Source: Clytia hemisphaerica (taxonomy: Eukaryota > Cnidaria > Hydrozoa > Leptothecata > Clytiidae). Taken from it: a stretch of DNA of 64,000 bases. Positions 1 through 11,151 of the stretch are shown here, in pieces. Where the stretch lies: assembly GCA_902728285.1 (NCBI GenBank), contig CACVBU010000865.1, forward strand, positions 4,245,015-4,309,014, written 5' to 3'. Below the pieces are notes generated by a model that had not been told where the DNA came from, did not search any database, and worked only from the letters and a program-made list of their open reading frames with translations. A program made the translations under genes and the position numbers. The number at the start of each line of letters is the position of its first letter. Positions within the stretch are counted from its first letter, which is position 1.

Positions 1-427
1 TCGTTTTCCTTCGATAGTAACTAGAATTTAATGTATCAAAATCAAGAAATTTCACAAATCATTGAGAGTAAAGAGTGATTTTTCATCATGTTGACGCAAA
101 TGAAGTTTAACTGAGCTCCATGATGGATTACCTCTTGAAAATTCTTTGATATACAATGTGAACTTGATTTTATACCAATTAAGATCGTTTGCAATTTTTT
201 TGTCCCTGAATTTCATGCAATATGTCAGTACTGATATGTCACTCGAACTTTTTCAATTTTCTCGATTTTAACAACAATTTATTTAACACTACTAGTATTA
301 ATAAATTGGCCAATGAGTGAAAATTTAAAACATAAAAAAATAAGCCATACAGGTGACTTTCTCTAAGATTTCTTTTCGAATTAGGACGAGACTCAAATCA
401 AAGAGATCATTAAGCTACTTTCCAGTT
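1..427. other. Non-coding, nothing recognised
   Basis: AT-rich sequence with no open frame, no inverted repeat and no similarity to the rest of the window that I can see. Confidence 0.6.
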
Positions 428-807
428 GAAGGGACTAATATATTTGCAAGTAAGTAAGTAAGTATTTATTTACCATTTAACACTACAAAAAAGATACAAG
501 TGATGATATGCACAAAATATATATGGAGGGAGACCACCTTATAGTCTAGCTAATCAAAAAGATGCGGCCACCTAAGTACAGATTGCGTTTATAAGAAGAA
601 TAAATTAAAATAAAGTTTGCTAAACTTTCTTGGTAGGGGAGGGGTGTGCTCAGTATCTCCCAAGACAGTGAGTAAGGGCGAGAGATTTAACAAAACTGAA
701 AACAGATGAGCTCAGGGTAATATTTGGATAAGATCGCTGGATGCTGTTCCAATGTGTTATGCAAAACTTAGAGAAAGATTTGTTCCCAAAGGTAATGGTG
801 TTGTAGG
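428..807. repeat. Possible retroelement 3' end with AAGT microsatellite
   Basis: GCAAGTAAGTAAGTAAGTAT leads into TTTATTTACCATTTAACACT at 447-485. A short tandem repeat joined to such a sequence is typical of the 3' tail of some LINEs, here on the minus strand. No coding part is present, so this is tentative. Nothing else was recognised to 807. Confidence 0.35.
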
Positions 808-1498
808 CTCGGGTAAGTTATGGCATGTCTTAAATTTACCATAATTTTTAGATCGCATTAGTCGACAGAAAATGACCAAACAAATGACTGAACATGAAGG
901 GTACTATGATGTAGTTTCTAACCTGATGTATAACCTAATTGTTTTTTCGCTGATTTTAGCGAAAAACCGCAAAAACTGATTATTACGTAATAATCGATGA
1001 CGTCATCAAAACAAAAAATTGAATTTCTCAAGAATGGTTTATCCAATTGTCTTCAAACTTTCACCAAAGATGTATCTTACTAAAGTCGATCATTTGAAAA
1101 AAAATTTTTTTCGAAATTTTGATGACGTCAGCAGAAATTAGTGAAAAATGAAAAATCCTTTTTTCTGCTGACGTCATCAAAAATTCGGAAAAATCTTTTT
1201 TCAAATGATGGACTTTAGTAAGATACATCTTTGGTGAAAGTTTTAAGACAATTGGATAAACCATTCTTGAGAAATTTAATTTTTAGTTTTGATGACGTCA
1301 TCGATTATTACGTAATAATCAGTTTTTGCGGTTTTTCGCTAAAATCAGCGAAAAAACAATTAGGTTATACATCAGGTTAGAAACTACATCATAGTACCCT
1401 TCATGTTCAGTCATTTGTTTGGTCATTTTCTGTCGACTAATGCGATCTAAAAATTATGGTAATTTTCAGTTTTTGAGACATGCCATAACTTACCCGAG
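808..1498. mobile_element. Foldback element / MITE, 691-bp near-perfect palindrome
   Basis: The left arm begins CTCGGGTAAGTTATGGCATG at 808 and the right arm ends with its reverse complement at 1498. The arms are about 330 bp each (808-1136 and 1163-1498) with a short AT-rich spacer at 1137-1162. Embedded palindromes TGACGTCA and TTACGTAA recur in both arms. There is no coding capacity. Confidence 0.93.
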
Positions 1499-1680
1499 GG
1501 AGGGAACAAAAAGTAGTTTCAAACATGCTCCTCTGGTACTTTGAGTGTTATCGTCTTCAGCATCGAGCTGAATAAAGTTAAAAAACTCCAGAAGGTCAAA
1601 GGGTAATTTGTTATTTAGGAATCTGTGGACAAAAGATATATTAAGGCATTTGACAAGCTCGAATAAATATCAATAAATAT

Positions 1681-2260
1681 TTAGACACTAAAAATTTTAT
1701 CTAACAAAAATTTGACGTTCAAAATTTCATCAAATAAAAATTTGACGCTCAAAATTTCATCAAACAAAAATTTGATGCTCAAAATTTCATCAAATAAAAA
1801 TTTGATGTTCAAAATTTCATCAAATAAAAATTTGACGCACAATATTTCATCAAACAAAAATTTGATGCTCAAAATTTCATCAAATAAAAGTTTGACGGTC
1901 AAAAGTTCATCAAATAAAAATTTGACGCTCAAAATTTCATCAAATAAAAATTTGACGCTCAAAATTTCATCAAATAAAAAATTGACGCTCAATATTTCAT
2001 CAAATAAACGTTTGACGGTCAAAAGTTCATCAAATAAAAATTTGACGCTCAAAAGTTCATCAAATAAAAGTTTGACGGTCAAAAGTTCATCAAATAAAAA
2101 TTTGACGCTCAATATTTCATCAAATAAAAGTTTGACGGTCAAAAGTTCATCAAATAAAAATTTGACGCTCAAAATTTCATCAAATAAAAGTTTGACGCTC
2201 AAAATTTCATCAAATAAAAATTTGACACTCAAAATTTCATCAAATAAACGTTTGACTCGA
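1681..2260. repeat. 30-bp minisatellite, about 19 copies
   Basis: The unit has the form TCATCAAATAAAAATTTGAC followed by a variable GCTCAAAATT. Because 30 is a multiple of three and stops are rare in the unit, long open frames run on both strands (1712-2422 plus, 1681-2274 minus). These are repeat artefacts unless shown to be expressed. Confidence 0.95.
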
Positions 2261-2636
2261 TATCCAAATTTCAATTCTCAAAGTCAATCTTACAGTGGAG
2301 CTGAAATTGAAAAAATATCTTTTCCACCTGGTACGAAATTTCTCGGCAATTTTGGCCAGGCTATCAGCGGGTTTCAACGGATCTGTTACGTGGAGTGTAA
2401 TAGTGGATCGGAAATTCTTTAGTTTTCAGTTGGAATCTCTGACAGTGTAATGGATGGCTAATTCGTCTTTCTGAAATAGATTTTTGGAACTGAGATCAAT
2501 GCTTGTATATCTTCAACCAACTGTAGTTTAAGAGTTGTTGATATCTTTTTCCTATGAGAATCCAATTATATAGACATTTGATAGAACATTGGGCTTCTTG
2601 GTAGTAAAAAATTACAAAGATTTTAACTTTTTCGAC

Positions 2637-3032
2637 TACCGTATTACTTCGAATAAACGGCTCCCTTCTTTTAAACGCCCCCTCGAATAAACACCCCTTT
2701 CGAATGAACGGTGGTCATTCCTGTTCATCCCCTCTAGGGGATTATTATTAAAAACTTTTGACTTTAATACTTCAGTACCAGTATTGATTGGGTTAGAAAA
2801 GGAAGATTTTAGTCATTTCTTGTAAGCAGAGCAGTTTTCGATGCAATTTTAGTCGTTGAGCCAAAGAAATTTTGCACTAAAATCCTGACAAAGAACTAAT
2901 CCAAAGTTCGACTTTAGACTAAAATAATTTAATAAACGCCCTTCTTTTAAACGCCCCCTCGAATAAACAACCCCTCCTAAAATCGAAAAAATATAATAAA
3001 CGCCCCGGGCGTTTATTCGAAGTAATAAGGTA
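2637..3032. mobile_element. TIR element (MITE), TA target
   Basis: Ends TACCGTATTACTTCGAATAA and its reverse complement with one mismatch. Both ends are followed inward by AAACGCCCCCTCGAATAAAC-like subrepeats. 396 bp, non-coding. Confidence 0.85.
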
Positions 3033-6000
3033 TGTGTAATTTTCTGATGTGCAATTTTATAGCGGCAGTTTCAAAAAAATCTCAAGAACATCTATATCTT
3101 TACCTATCTCTGTAGTTTGAGCACTCTTGGATTGGGTGGAGAGTCTTCATTTAAGACGCTCACTATTTGCATTACGCATTGCTCGCTGCTCGCAGTTTGA
3201 GCACTCTTGTGACTCCACAATGCAATCCACAAAATGTGTAACCGTACATCATGTGCCCAAGTTCAGGAGTTGCCATAAAGCCATTATGGTAATAACCGGG
3301 AGGGCACATTGCTATACATTGTATCTTTACCTATCAACATTTTATCAAAAAAAACTTAGCATATTTTTCTGTATAAGCTCTTTATAACTAAAAAATTCAT
3401 CTGGAACCACAAGTAAAGAACTGGTGTATTTAATCATGATTGTAAACCAATTTTGCGTTAAGTTTCCTGAGTATAAACGTATATTCACATATTATCAGAT
3501 TCATTCATAAAAGAAGCTTGACATACGAAATCCTGTCAATGAACTATAGAATATATCGAATATATCGAAAAAATTAAGATCAATAAGCATTGGCAAAAAT
3601 TAAAGAAAATATCATCAAAAATAATTGTCTGTTCCCAAGGAACTTGATCCTTGGCTCATCGGCTCATTTATGGAATTATCAAAAGGGTAAATTTGAATCC
3701 AATCCAATCTATAAGTCCGCTTTATTGATACTGATAGCGTTCACCAATAAAATATGTATAATATCAATAAATTGTGCAAGTTGCTGTGTGGTACCAAATT
3801 ATAAGGGTTAAGATAAGCCATTGTTGACTGAATCAAACAAACCAAACTTAAAGATATCAGAAAAATACGATGGGAAAGTATTGCAGCCAAAATCAGACAG
3901 ATTCATTCAAGCAGAGTAAATTTTAATAACTATGAGGGCGGTCAATGTAAAATCTCATACATTAAAGATTACCATCATTAATAGCATAATTAGCATAATT
4001 ATGTTATTGTTTCGGGCTCCAAACCTGGGAAGATCGATATTCTTATAAAAAATATTTCTTATAAACTACCTCCACAACCCGACCATGTATAGCATAGCAT
4101 TACGCAATGGTTTTTTCTAAACATGGTAATACGAGATTTCGCATTGAACTGCTTGCTATTGCAGTAGAATGAAATTTTAAAACAATGGATCGTCGCAACT
4201 CGCACGTTTGGGTTGTTTTCAGATTATGAAGAAACACCAGAAACCTAAAAGACTAAACCATCAAAAAATCAATCGAGAAACAAAAAGACAAAATACCCCC
4301 TAGATTTCCAGACAAAAATAATCAATCATTATCGAATACTCTAAAAAGATAAATCTTGTGCTAGAAATAGAAATTCAAGACCTTAGGAATTTGTTTGACA
4401 AACATGCAACACAGACTATGATATGATTCTGTGGTGCAATAGTTTAAGGTACTGTCACGTCAACTCCAAGGTTATTAAGTGTACTGGTTCGAGTCCTGGC
4501 TAAGGCCGTCATTTATAATCGGAAAAATTAATATTTCAAGTTCGAGTAAACTTTGCGCAGATAAATGCGCATGCGTAACTAGATACCACAAGTAGTCAAT
4601 ACTTGAAAATATATAATCATAATGAAATGCGATGGGTTGGTCGGTCGGGGTGGAGGTGTCCTATAGTAAATCAACAATATATCCAAGTCACTTAAAGAAT
4701 TGAAGTCTATTTTCATTAAAAAAGAAAGATTTTTGTTGAAGTTACTTCTATTTTCATTTAATTTTCATAATTTAAGAGTGTCATGAAAAAGAGTGTCCGG
4801 GACATAGCGCATCGCTGCCCTAGAGGTCCAAAAGACCTTTAGACTCAAAAAGGACGCACGACCACGCCTCTTTAGAGCCCCCAGGGTGGGTTTCGAGCAA
4901 GACACTTTTGATACACCGGTCATCAACGGTACTAATTGTGCACGCACAATGAAGCAACTATGTTGAGAGCAAAGGGTATCGCAAGTGCACGAGCTTCGAG
5001 CGAACAAGTTCACATTACGAAACGGGGTACCATAACATCCCCAGGAACCGGCTGCCGCATGTTAAACCATGAAATTAACCATGGTTAGACGCTTACAGAC
5101 TGGTATGGACTGCAGCGCGAAAACCTCCTTTCCTGGACCAGGTTCCGTCGCGTAATTTTGCGACAACATGATTGTTGCAGCTTTACCTGACAAATGAAAT
5201 ATGCTATCTTATTACTTGTGGTGAAACCCTCTACGCATGCGCATATTCTCCGATGCTATGCAATGAAGTTATCATTTGAACATTTTTCAATTTAATGGTC
5301 TAAATAAAGTGTGTGATTTGTTTTACCAATTAGCGAGTAGTTGTTTAACCTGATACTTTCCACTCTACACATTTCATTCATTTAATTTAGATATGCGTAC
5401 GAAATTATTACTTGTGGTTCTCTCATATCCATAATTCGCCGTAAGCAGGCAAGAAATTAATTCAAATCAAACACGGAAAAAAGTTATTTGAGCATATTGA
5501 GAACGGTGATTAAAAGCATCGAGAAAAATTAATTTTGATTCTTGAAAACATTAATCCTCTGTATGGAAAACGTTGATTTTGAGCACACTCTTTCTTTTCA
5601 AATTCTTTTCAATGCATTCTCTCATTACGTCGTAAACTGTTTGTTATTGCTGACATTAAGCGCTAAAATATTTTTGAGATCATAGCTATCGAGAGCTGTG
5701 ATCCGGGGAGGTACTAAGTTTGCGAAATGACGGGTATATCCGAGCCAAATCTCGAAATCGACCCTTCGAGAGACTGAATTTCGAGAAGTTTTTGCCAAGA
5801 CCCTCAAAGAGACTATAATACCCCAACAAACAAATTTTTCAAATTTTAATCCGCCAAATTTCAAGAATTTATGACCCTTTGAGGGAGTTGATTTTTGATT
5901 TTCGTAATTTTGGAACCCTTAAAGAGACTCGATTGGTTTTTAATGGTTTTTGTACCCGATTCGAGAGTGCGAATAAAGAGATCCTTTCAGCATACTCAAC

Positions 6001-6392
6001 TCTCATTTGGCCTAATAAGTACCCCCTCCCCGGGGGCTGTGATAATTTTAATATCATTTATATCGATTAAAAATATTATTGTCAGAGAGTCAATAAAATA
6101 GTTACATAAAAGTCCGTAAAAAGTCCGAAAGTCTCTACAATCAGCCGATCGGTGGAGGGGTATTTAAGGGCGGTCGACACTTTCGAAACTATTTGGGTGG
6201 ATAATCTTTGGCGTTCGAGGGCATTGGACGTTTTTTGGAAAAAGGTCCAATTAAAGGAACGAAAAAATAAATAAAAGAAGGTCAAATGAAAATTCAAAAA
6301 GTCAAAATCGATCGTATATTATATACATCATCATCATTCAATATTTATTTTTTGCACTTAGGTCGTGTTAACGTACTCTGTATCAGATAGAC
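3033..6392. other. Intergenic stretch, mostly unrecognised
   Basis: Only short open frames with no family resemblance. A tRNA-like piece lies at 4431-4510. The stretch 4780-5160 is richer in GC than its surroundings but has no coding signature. A block at 5700-6060 carries several CTCGAAA / CAAAGAGACT motifs of unknown origin. Confidence 0.6.
4431..4510 (+). repeat. Degenerate tRNA-like sequence (Pol III A and B boxes)
   Basis: TAGTTTAAGG resembles an A box and GGTTCGAGTCC a B box, about 50 bp apart. The stems do not form a good cloverleaf, so this is a tRNA pseudogene or SINE head rather than a working tRNA. Confidence 0.5.
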
Positions 6393-7661
6393 TACAGTAT
6401 GGGGCCCCCAAAACGTCGATCAAATTTGAAATTTCTCTCAAATCTAGAGGAAAAGAGGTTTTACAAAAATTTTTGCTGCATGAAAAGCTTTAACATCTCT
6501 ACTTTATTTCCTGTAGGTCCTTTTTCAAAATTTCCAATTTCAACAATATTTTTCAATCGCTTAAAGATAGGTAGCTTTTTTCTAATGGCCCCCAAAACGG
6601 AGGTTTGAAATTTTAGCGATTTCTCGAGATATCTTTATGATATGAATACAAAATTTTGACCATAGTTTTGAAATGTGATTTAGAGGGTTTTGGGCATAAA
6701 TTTGTTTGGTAAATTTTTTACAGTATACCCCTGGTTGTCAAAACGGAGGTTTGGGGCCCCCAAAACGTAGGTGTAGTTAAAATCAAATTATTATGTCCCA
6801 GTGGTAATAGGTGGAGAAACTATGAACATATTTGTGTTTTCCCTTAAATTTACGACCAGATGGATGTAAAATTTATGATTTTTATAAAATATTTCAAGAT
6901 TTTCGATTATGCAAACTCCAAACTGAAAATTTAGAAATTTTCAAAGTGATAATTTTGATTTACAACGTCTTAATGAAGTTTCCGAAAACCAATCTCTTTT
7001 GAAAAAAGTTCCATTCATGTATGGATTATGCTGTGAAAATTTTAGAAAAACAACTTAACTGAAACTGAAAATGTAAAGCTTTAAAGGTATTTTTCTCCTA
7101 TATTTTGTTAAATGACAGAATTTGCCGTTTTTGCTGATTCAGCGAAAAAATTTTATATATAATGTTAATTTTTTGTTATAACCTACTAACTCAAGCTCAT
7201 AGGAATGGAATTCCAAGATTTTTTGCTGTTTCTCATGTATAGAATTTTCGGTTTTATCAATGCTGATTCTAGGGCCCCAAAATACAGGTTGACCTTTAAG
7301 ATGCTATATCTTTTATCCATCCTCTAAAGTCACAGATGTATCTGCATTTTCTGAAGGGCATTAGGTTTAGAAAGTTTCCTATACCCCATTTTCATAACTT
7401 ATTTTCAATATCCAAGGAGCTAAAGTGAGTTATATGCAATTTTTATCTAATTTTGGTATTAAAATATTTCCTTCAGACGCAAATATGCTATTTTGAATCT
7501 GTCTCAAACCATCAAAAACATGCTCATTTTTAAGTATAACCATCATTCTTTCAAAATAAACAAACATCGTTTAATTCTGATAAATCTACAAGTCAGAATC
7601 CGCATTTTAATGACGACCTCCGTTTTGGGGGCCGTCTCCGTTTTGGGGGCCATATACTGTA
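6393..7661. mobile_element. Non-autonomous TIR element with repeated CCCCCAAAACGG motif
   Basis: Left end TACAGTATGGGGCCCCCAAA, right end the reverse complement of TACAGTATATGGCCCCCAAA, with TA at both edges as for Tc1/mariner targets. GGCCCCCAAAACG or GCCCCCAAAACGGAGG recurs at least five times inside, in both orientations. 1.27 kb without a transposase frame. Confidence 0.8.
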
Positions 7662-8133
7662 GTTAACTAGTCGTTGAAAACAGACCCATATACAAAAAAT
7701 CAAGCTCTAAATAAAAAGAATCGAAGGGGTGAAGTTGCGTCTCTTTTCTGAATTTCAACGACTAGAAGCTACTTCCCTCAAAAAACGTTGTTTAATTTTA
7801 CAACTTTTTTTAGGTTTTTGAGGATCCATCCAGCTTTTTTGACTAAATGATATTTCATAGTAACATTGAACATGAGAACATATAAATAAATGAGCATTTC
7901 TAAAAATGCAATAAACAGAAAGAAAAATAAATGCAATCCCGCACGGGTCAGACATACAGAAATCTGTATGTCTCTCCTTACGATTTTAGGTGAAGAAAAA
8001 AAGGCGTTGGAAGTAGCTTCTAGTCGGTTATTTTCCTTTTCTCTCACGCGCGCTGAATATTTAATTAGTGTTTACATTATTTGATTGACAGTTTTATTTT
8101 AAGGTTATAAGTGATAACCGACTAGTTTACTAG

Positions 8134-8190
8134 TCTATGTATCAGAGTGTATCTCACATTTATCGCTTCGTAGTACCTCTACGGCAATGA
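8134..8190. repeat. Short dispersed repeat shared with 41926-41985
   Basis: CAGAGTGTATCTCA followed by TTTATCGCTTCGTAGTAC appears in both places, same orientation. Confidence 0.75.
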
Positions 8191-8214
8191 ATTTCGAAAT
8201 TAGCCATAAAGACT

Positions 8215-8760
8215 GGGTCTGTCTGTCGAAAGCAGCCGGCGAGGTGATCTTTTTTTCCGATGTGTTCTGAGAGCATATTTCAGCTAGAAATTTTGATCTG
8301 TTCTGATCAGAACTTCGAAAATTAATCAGCTAGAAACAATGATCTGTTCTGATGAGACAGGGGTATAATGAAATTCATCTAACGTGTTCTTGTTGTCTAT
8401 GTAACCCTAGAAAGCTTCAGAACACATCTTTTAAGGAGACAGGGGTATAATCAAGAGAAAATTGATGTAATCTTGTTGCTTAGTAACCCTAGAAATTTTC
8501 AGAACACATCTTTCGTGGAGAAAAGCAAATATCTTTCAGGTTTATCTTGGCAAACTGTTTTTCCTAGATTTTAGAACACATCAAACCATAAAGTAATGAC
8601 AAGTTTAGGGAGACAAATAGTGTGATAAAGGTTTCCTAGAAATAAGAACAAATCATTTGTATAAAAAATTGAAAGGTCATAACATTTGGTCTCCTAGAAG
8701 ATAAGAACACATATTTCTAAAAAATCTCTCCGCCGGCTGCTTCTGGTCTGTGTACAGACA
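8215..8760. mobile_element. TIR element with internal tandem repeats
   Basis: GAAAGCAGCCGGCGAG near 8228 is inverted as CCGCCGGCTGCTTCTGG near 8731, with GTCTGT/ACAGAC at the outer edges. Inside, CAGGGGTATAAT and GTAACCCTAGAAA blocks repeat with a period of roughly 100 bp, along with many AGAACACAT motifs. Confidence 0.65.
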
Positions 8761-9296
8761 AGAGTTGACGAAGAAGTATTAAAAATCAGTCTCCGTGATG
8801 AACGCACATCTCGATATTCGGATTTACTTAGATCGTCTGCATTCAAATCTGAGGATACAGATGCTGATTAATTGATGTGAACCCACCCACGAATTAGGAT
8901 TTTCGTCAGTTTTTCGATACGCCCAACCGCCACATAATAGCACCCAGTGCAAACATCATCAACCTTTTTTTGGATATTTTTTATTTTCTTTAATCTCCTT
9001 TAATCTATCCCCTTTACCGTTCTCATTTTTTGTAAAGAACGAAGAACAAAAAACTGTAAAAGAAAAATGGCCGAGTGTTTTTTGTTTCAAGCAGTTTAAA
9101 AAATGTTTAATCGATGTTTCATCGTAAGTTGGTTATGCGCATTTCTTGCTTGTTTGCCTTGGTTTCCAAAGTTTTAAGGTTCTGCCAAGAAGATTTCATT
9201 TCCAGTTTTCTATTTGCAAAGACTTAGATACTGCTTCTATTGTGTTGAGTTGAAGCTGGCTTTAAAGACCATTTTCGCAACTATAGACGGGGTATA

Positions 9297-9570
9297 GTAG
9301 CGAGCACTTCACAAAACCCGGGATTTTTTATCTCGTTACTTAGTGAGTTCCACTTTGACGATTTTTGAAAAAAAGAAGCCTTTCAAGTGTTTTGACGCAA
9401 ATTCGATTTTCCCTATACTGCAAGGGCTTCAAAAGTTTAAAGTGACGTCAAAAAATGGAATGTTTGGAGCCCGAAAACCCGGGCTCAAAACATTCGAAAA
9501 AGTCGCAAAGTGGAATAGACGTTAATTGCGTAGAAAAAACGCGGGTGACGTCTAGTAGTATAGGCTATGG
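9297..9570 (+). repeat. Dispersed repeat, copy 1 (other copy inverted at 47311-47575)
   Basis: Shares CCTTTCAAGTGTTTTGACGC-like, AAAGTGACGTCAAAAAATG-like and AAAGTCGCAAAGTGGAATAG blocks with the other copy. The interior includes an inverted pair around CCCGGGCTC. Confidence 0.85.
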
Positions 9571-9604
9571 GTATAGACACTTTAAATGAGCGCCATGTCT
9601 GACT

Positions 9605-9735
9605 ACCCAATTCCCCTAACATGGCATGGATTGGATTGACCCGAGCAAATGTTCATTCACTTGTCAAGTAAACCGCTGCGAGTGAGAATCGAACCTCAGT
9701 CGCCTGTGCAGCAACCAAGGTCGATGACCAAAATA
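9605..9735 (-). repeat. tRNA-derived SINE, family A, copy 1
   Basis: On the minus strand the B box reads GGTTCGATTCTC, followed by CACTTGACAAGTGAATGAAC and GGGTCAATCCAATCCATGCC. The copy at 43000-43138 matches along its whole length. Confidence 0.8.
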
Positions 9736-10941
9736 CCCAGCACCACAGACAGTATCAAACAAGCTGTATCAGACATTCCGCAAGGACACAGAACGAGTTA
9801 CTCTAAAGGAAAATTAATCCCAGAAGATTTCAGTTTGACTTAGGTGCGTTTAGGCTCAGTATTTTCCTCAAGAAGGTTCTAACAAACTAATTGGACAAAA
9901 AGAGATCGACTCAGAAGAACTTTTGGGACAAAAAGCAGGACTTTAATCTGATTTTTTTTGAGTTGCATATTTATCAATGCACACGTTATATTATGATTTG
10001 TAAAATTTGTAGAGAGGTATATAAGTAAAAACTATTGTTAAAAAAATAAGGAAATACTTTCTTAAATATACGTATAAAAAATCTAAAAAAAAATTCTATC
10101 ATTCTAAACATTTTCTATTCCTTATATTGTACCAGTGCAATGTCATCTGTAATGTCAATTTTGTCCCCAGTGGGAAAAATACGCTTTCAAAAATACTATT
10201 TCAGCCCCACTGGAAAATTTACTTTGTTTTTATCCGCATTTGAAATGCAATGTACATAATTGCACTCCAAAACCATCCCCACTAGAATTTCTTAAGCTGG
10301 CAATTATAGAATTTATATCCCCATTGTGATTTCAATAGAAATTTTATTCCCACTGCGGGAAGAAGTTTCACCGGGGCTGTGAGACAGGGGTGTTTCATTG
10401 CAGTGGTACATATCATGGCTACTCGTCTACATTGTTTATAAAAAGTATTTCTAACTACATATAGAAAACTCTAAAGTGTGAAGGAGGCCGGGGGAGGGGC
10501 ACTTAGGCTAAACAGGGGAAGGGTATGTGCGAGCCATACCCTTTCCATACCTAAAGAGTCCCTAAAGGGGTACAAATTTGTATGTTGGTCTCTCAAAGGG
10601 TCCGAAAATCACTAAAATATAGAATTTACCTTTCTATTCTTAATTTTTCGCTCAAGACCTAGTAACCACACCCTCTTCCAGGGCGAAGAGCAGCAACTTG
10701 ATAAAGCAGAAAATTATACGGAAAAAAAATTCGCACTAAATTCATATATGCTTATTTTCAGGATATTGTTCAGGTAAAAATTAATCTGAGTTTCCTTGAG
10801 TTGAGGAGCTATTATCCCTAACAAATTCCCTAACATTTTCCCTTGTTTTGCTCTACCAAGAAAGCAAACTACTTGATCAAGAGATTAAAAAAACATAAAA
10901 AAACATAACTAAAATAGAACGAATTACAATTCCTCCTTCTT

Positions 10942-11151
10942 CTAATTTCTCTGCTCTAATATCTTCAGCCTCATTAATTCCGTTTCCGAATTAGTCCGAT
11001 CGGATTCAAGATGTCGCCGTTCATCCGATAACGTAAACCAAACGGGTAATGCACACCTTGTACCGGACTTCACGCCGAGTACACCATGAAGGTTTTCTAT
11101 GCTTTTGGATCGGAAAGCAACCATCCGTCCACATTTTGGTCTCACTTGAGC
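10942..11151 (-). CDS. P3H: P3H exon 12: distal His and Arg, stop codon (aa 616-684)
   Basis: PKCGRMVAF, ENLHGV (third iron ligand H637) and GTRCALPVWFTL (R647) are the catalytic C-terminus. The frame closes at TAG 10944-10942 after KILEQRN. The next codons downstream, 10941-10924, read KKEEL then TAA. Acceptor TTTTAG. Confidence 0.95.
   Translation of the reverse strand, partial: AQVRPKCGRMVAFRSKSIENLHGVLGVKSGTRCALPVWFTLSDERRHLESDRTNSETELMRLKILEQRN

Larger units (their letters stand above)
8761..10941. other. Intergenic stretch downstream of P3H
   Basis: Apart from the dispersed repeat at 9297 and the SINE at 9605, nothing is recognised. It includes the presumed P3H 3' UTR directly below 10942; no AATAAA was found close to the stop on the minus strand. 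Confidence 0.6.

Noticed and set aside
1681-2260. CRISPR array
   Set aside because: Units are contiguous with no spacers, and the host is a eukaryote.
1712-2422. 236-aa open frame with NLTLKISSNK-like repeats
   Set aside because: It is the translation of a 30-bp minisatellite that is open on both strands; no start context, splice or family support.
4780-5160. Coding or rRNA-like island of higher GC
   Set aside because: No sustained frame or recognisable rRNA signature; left as unassigned.
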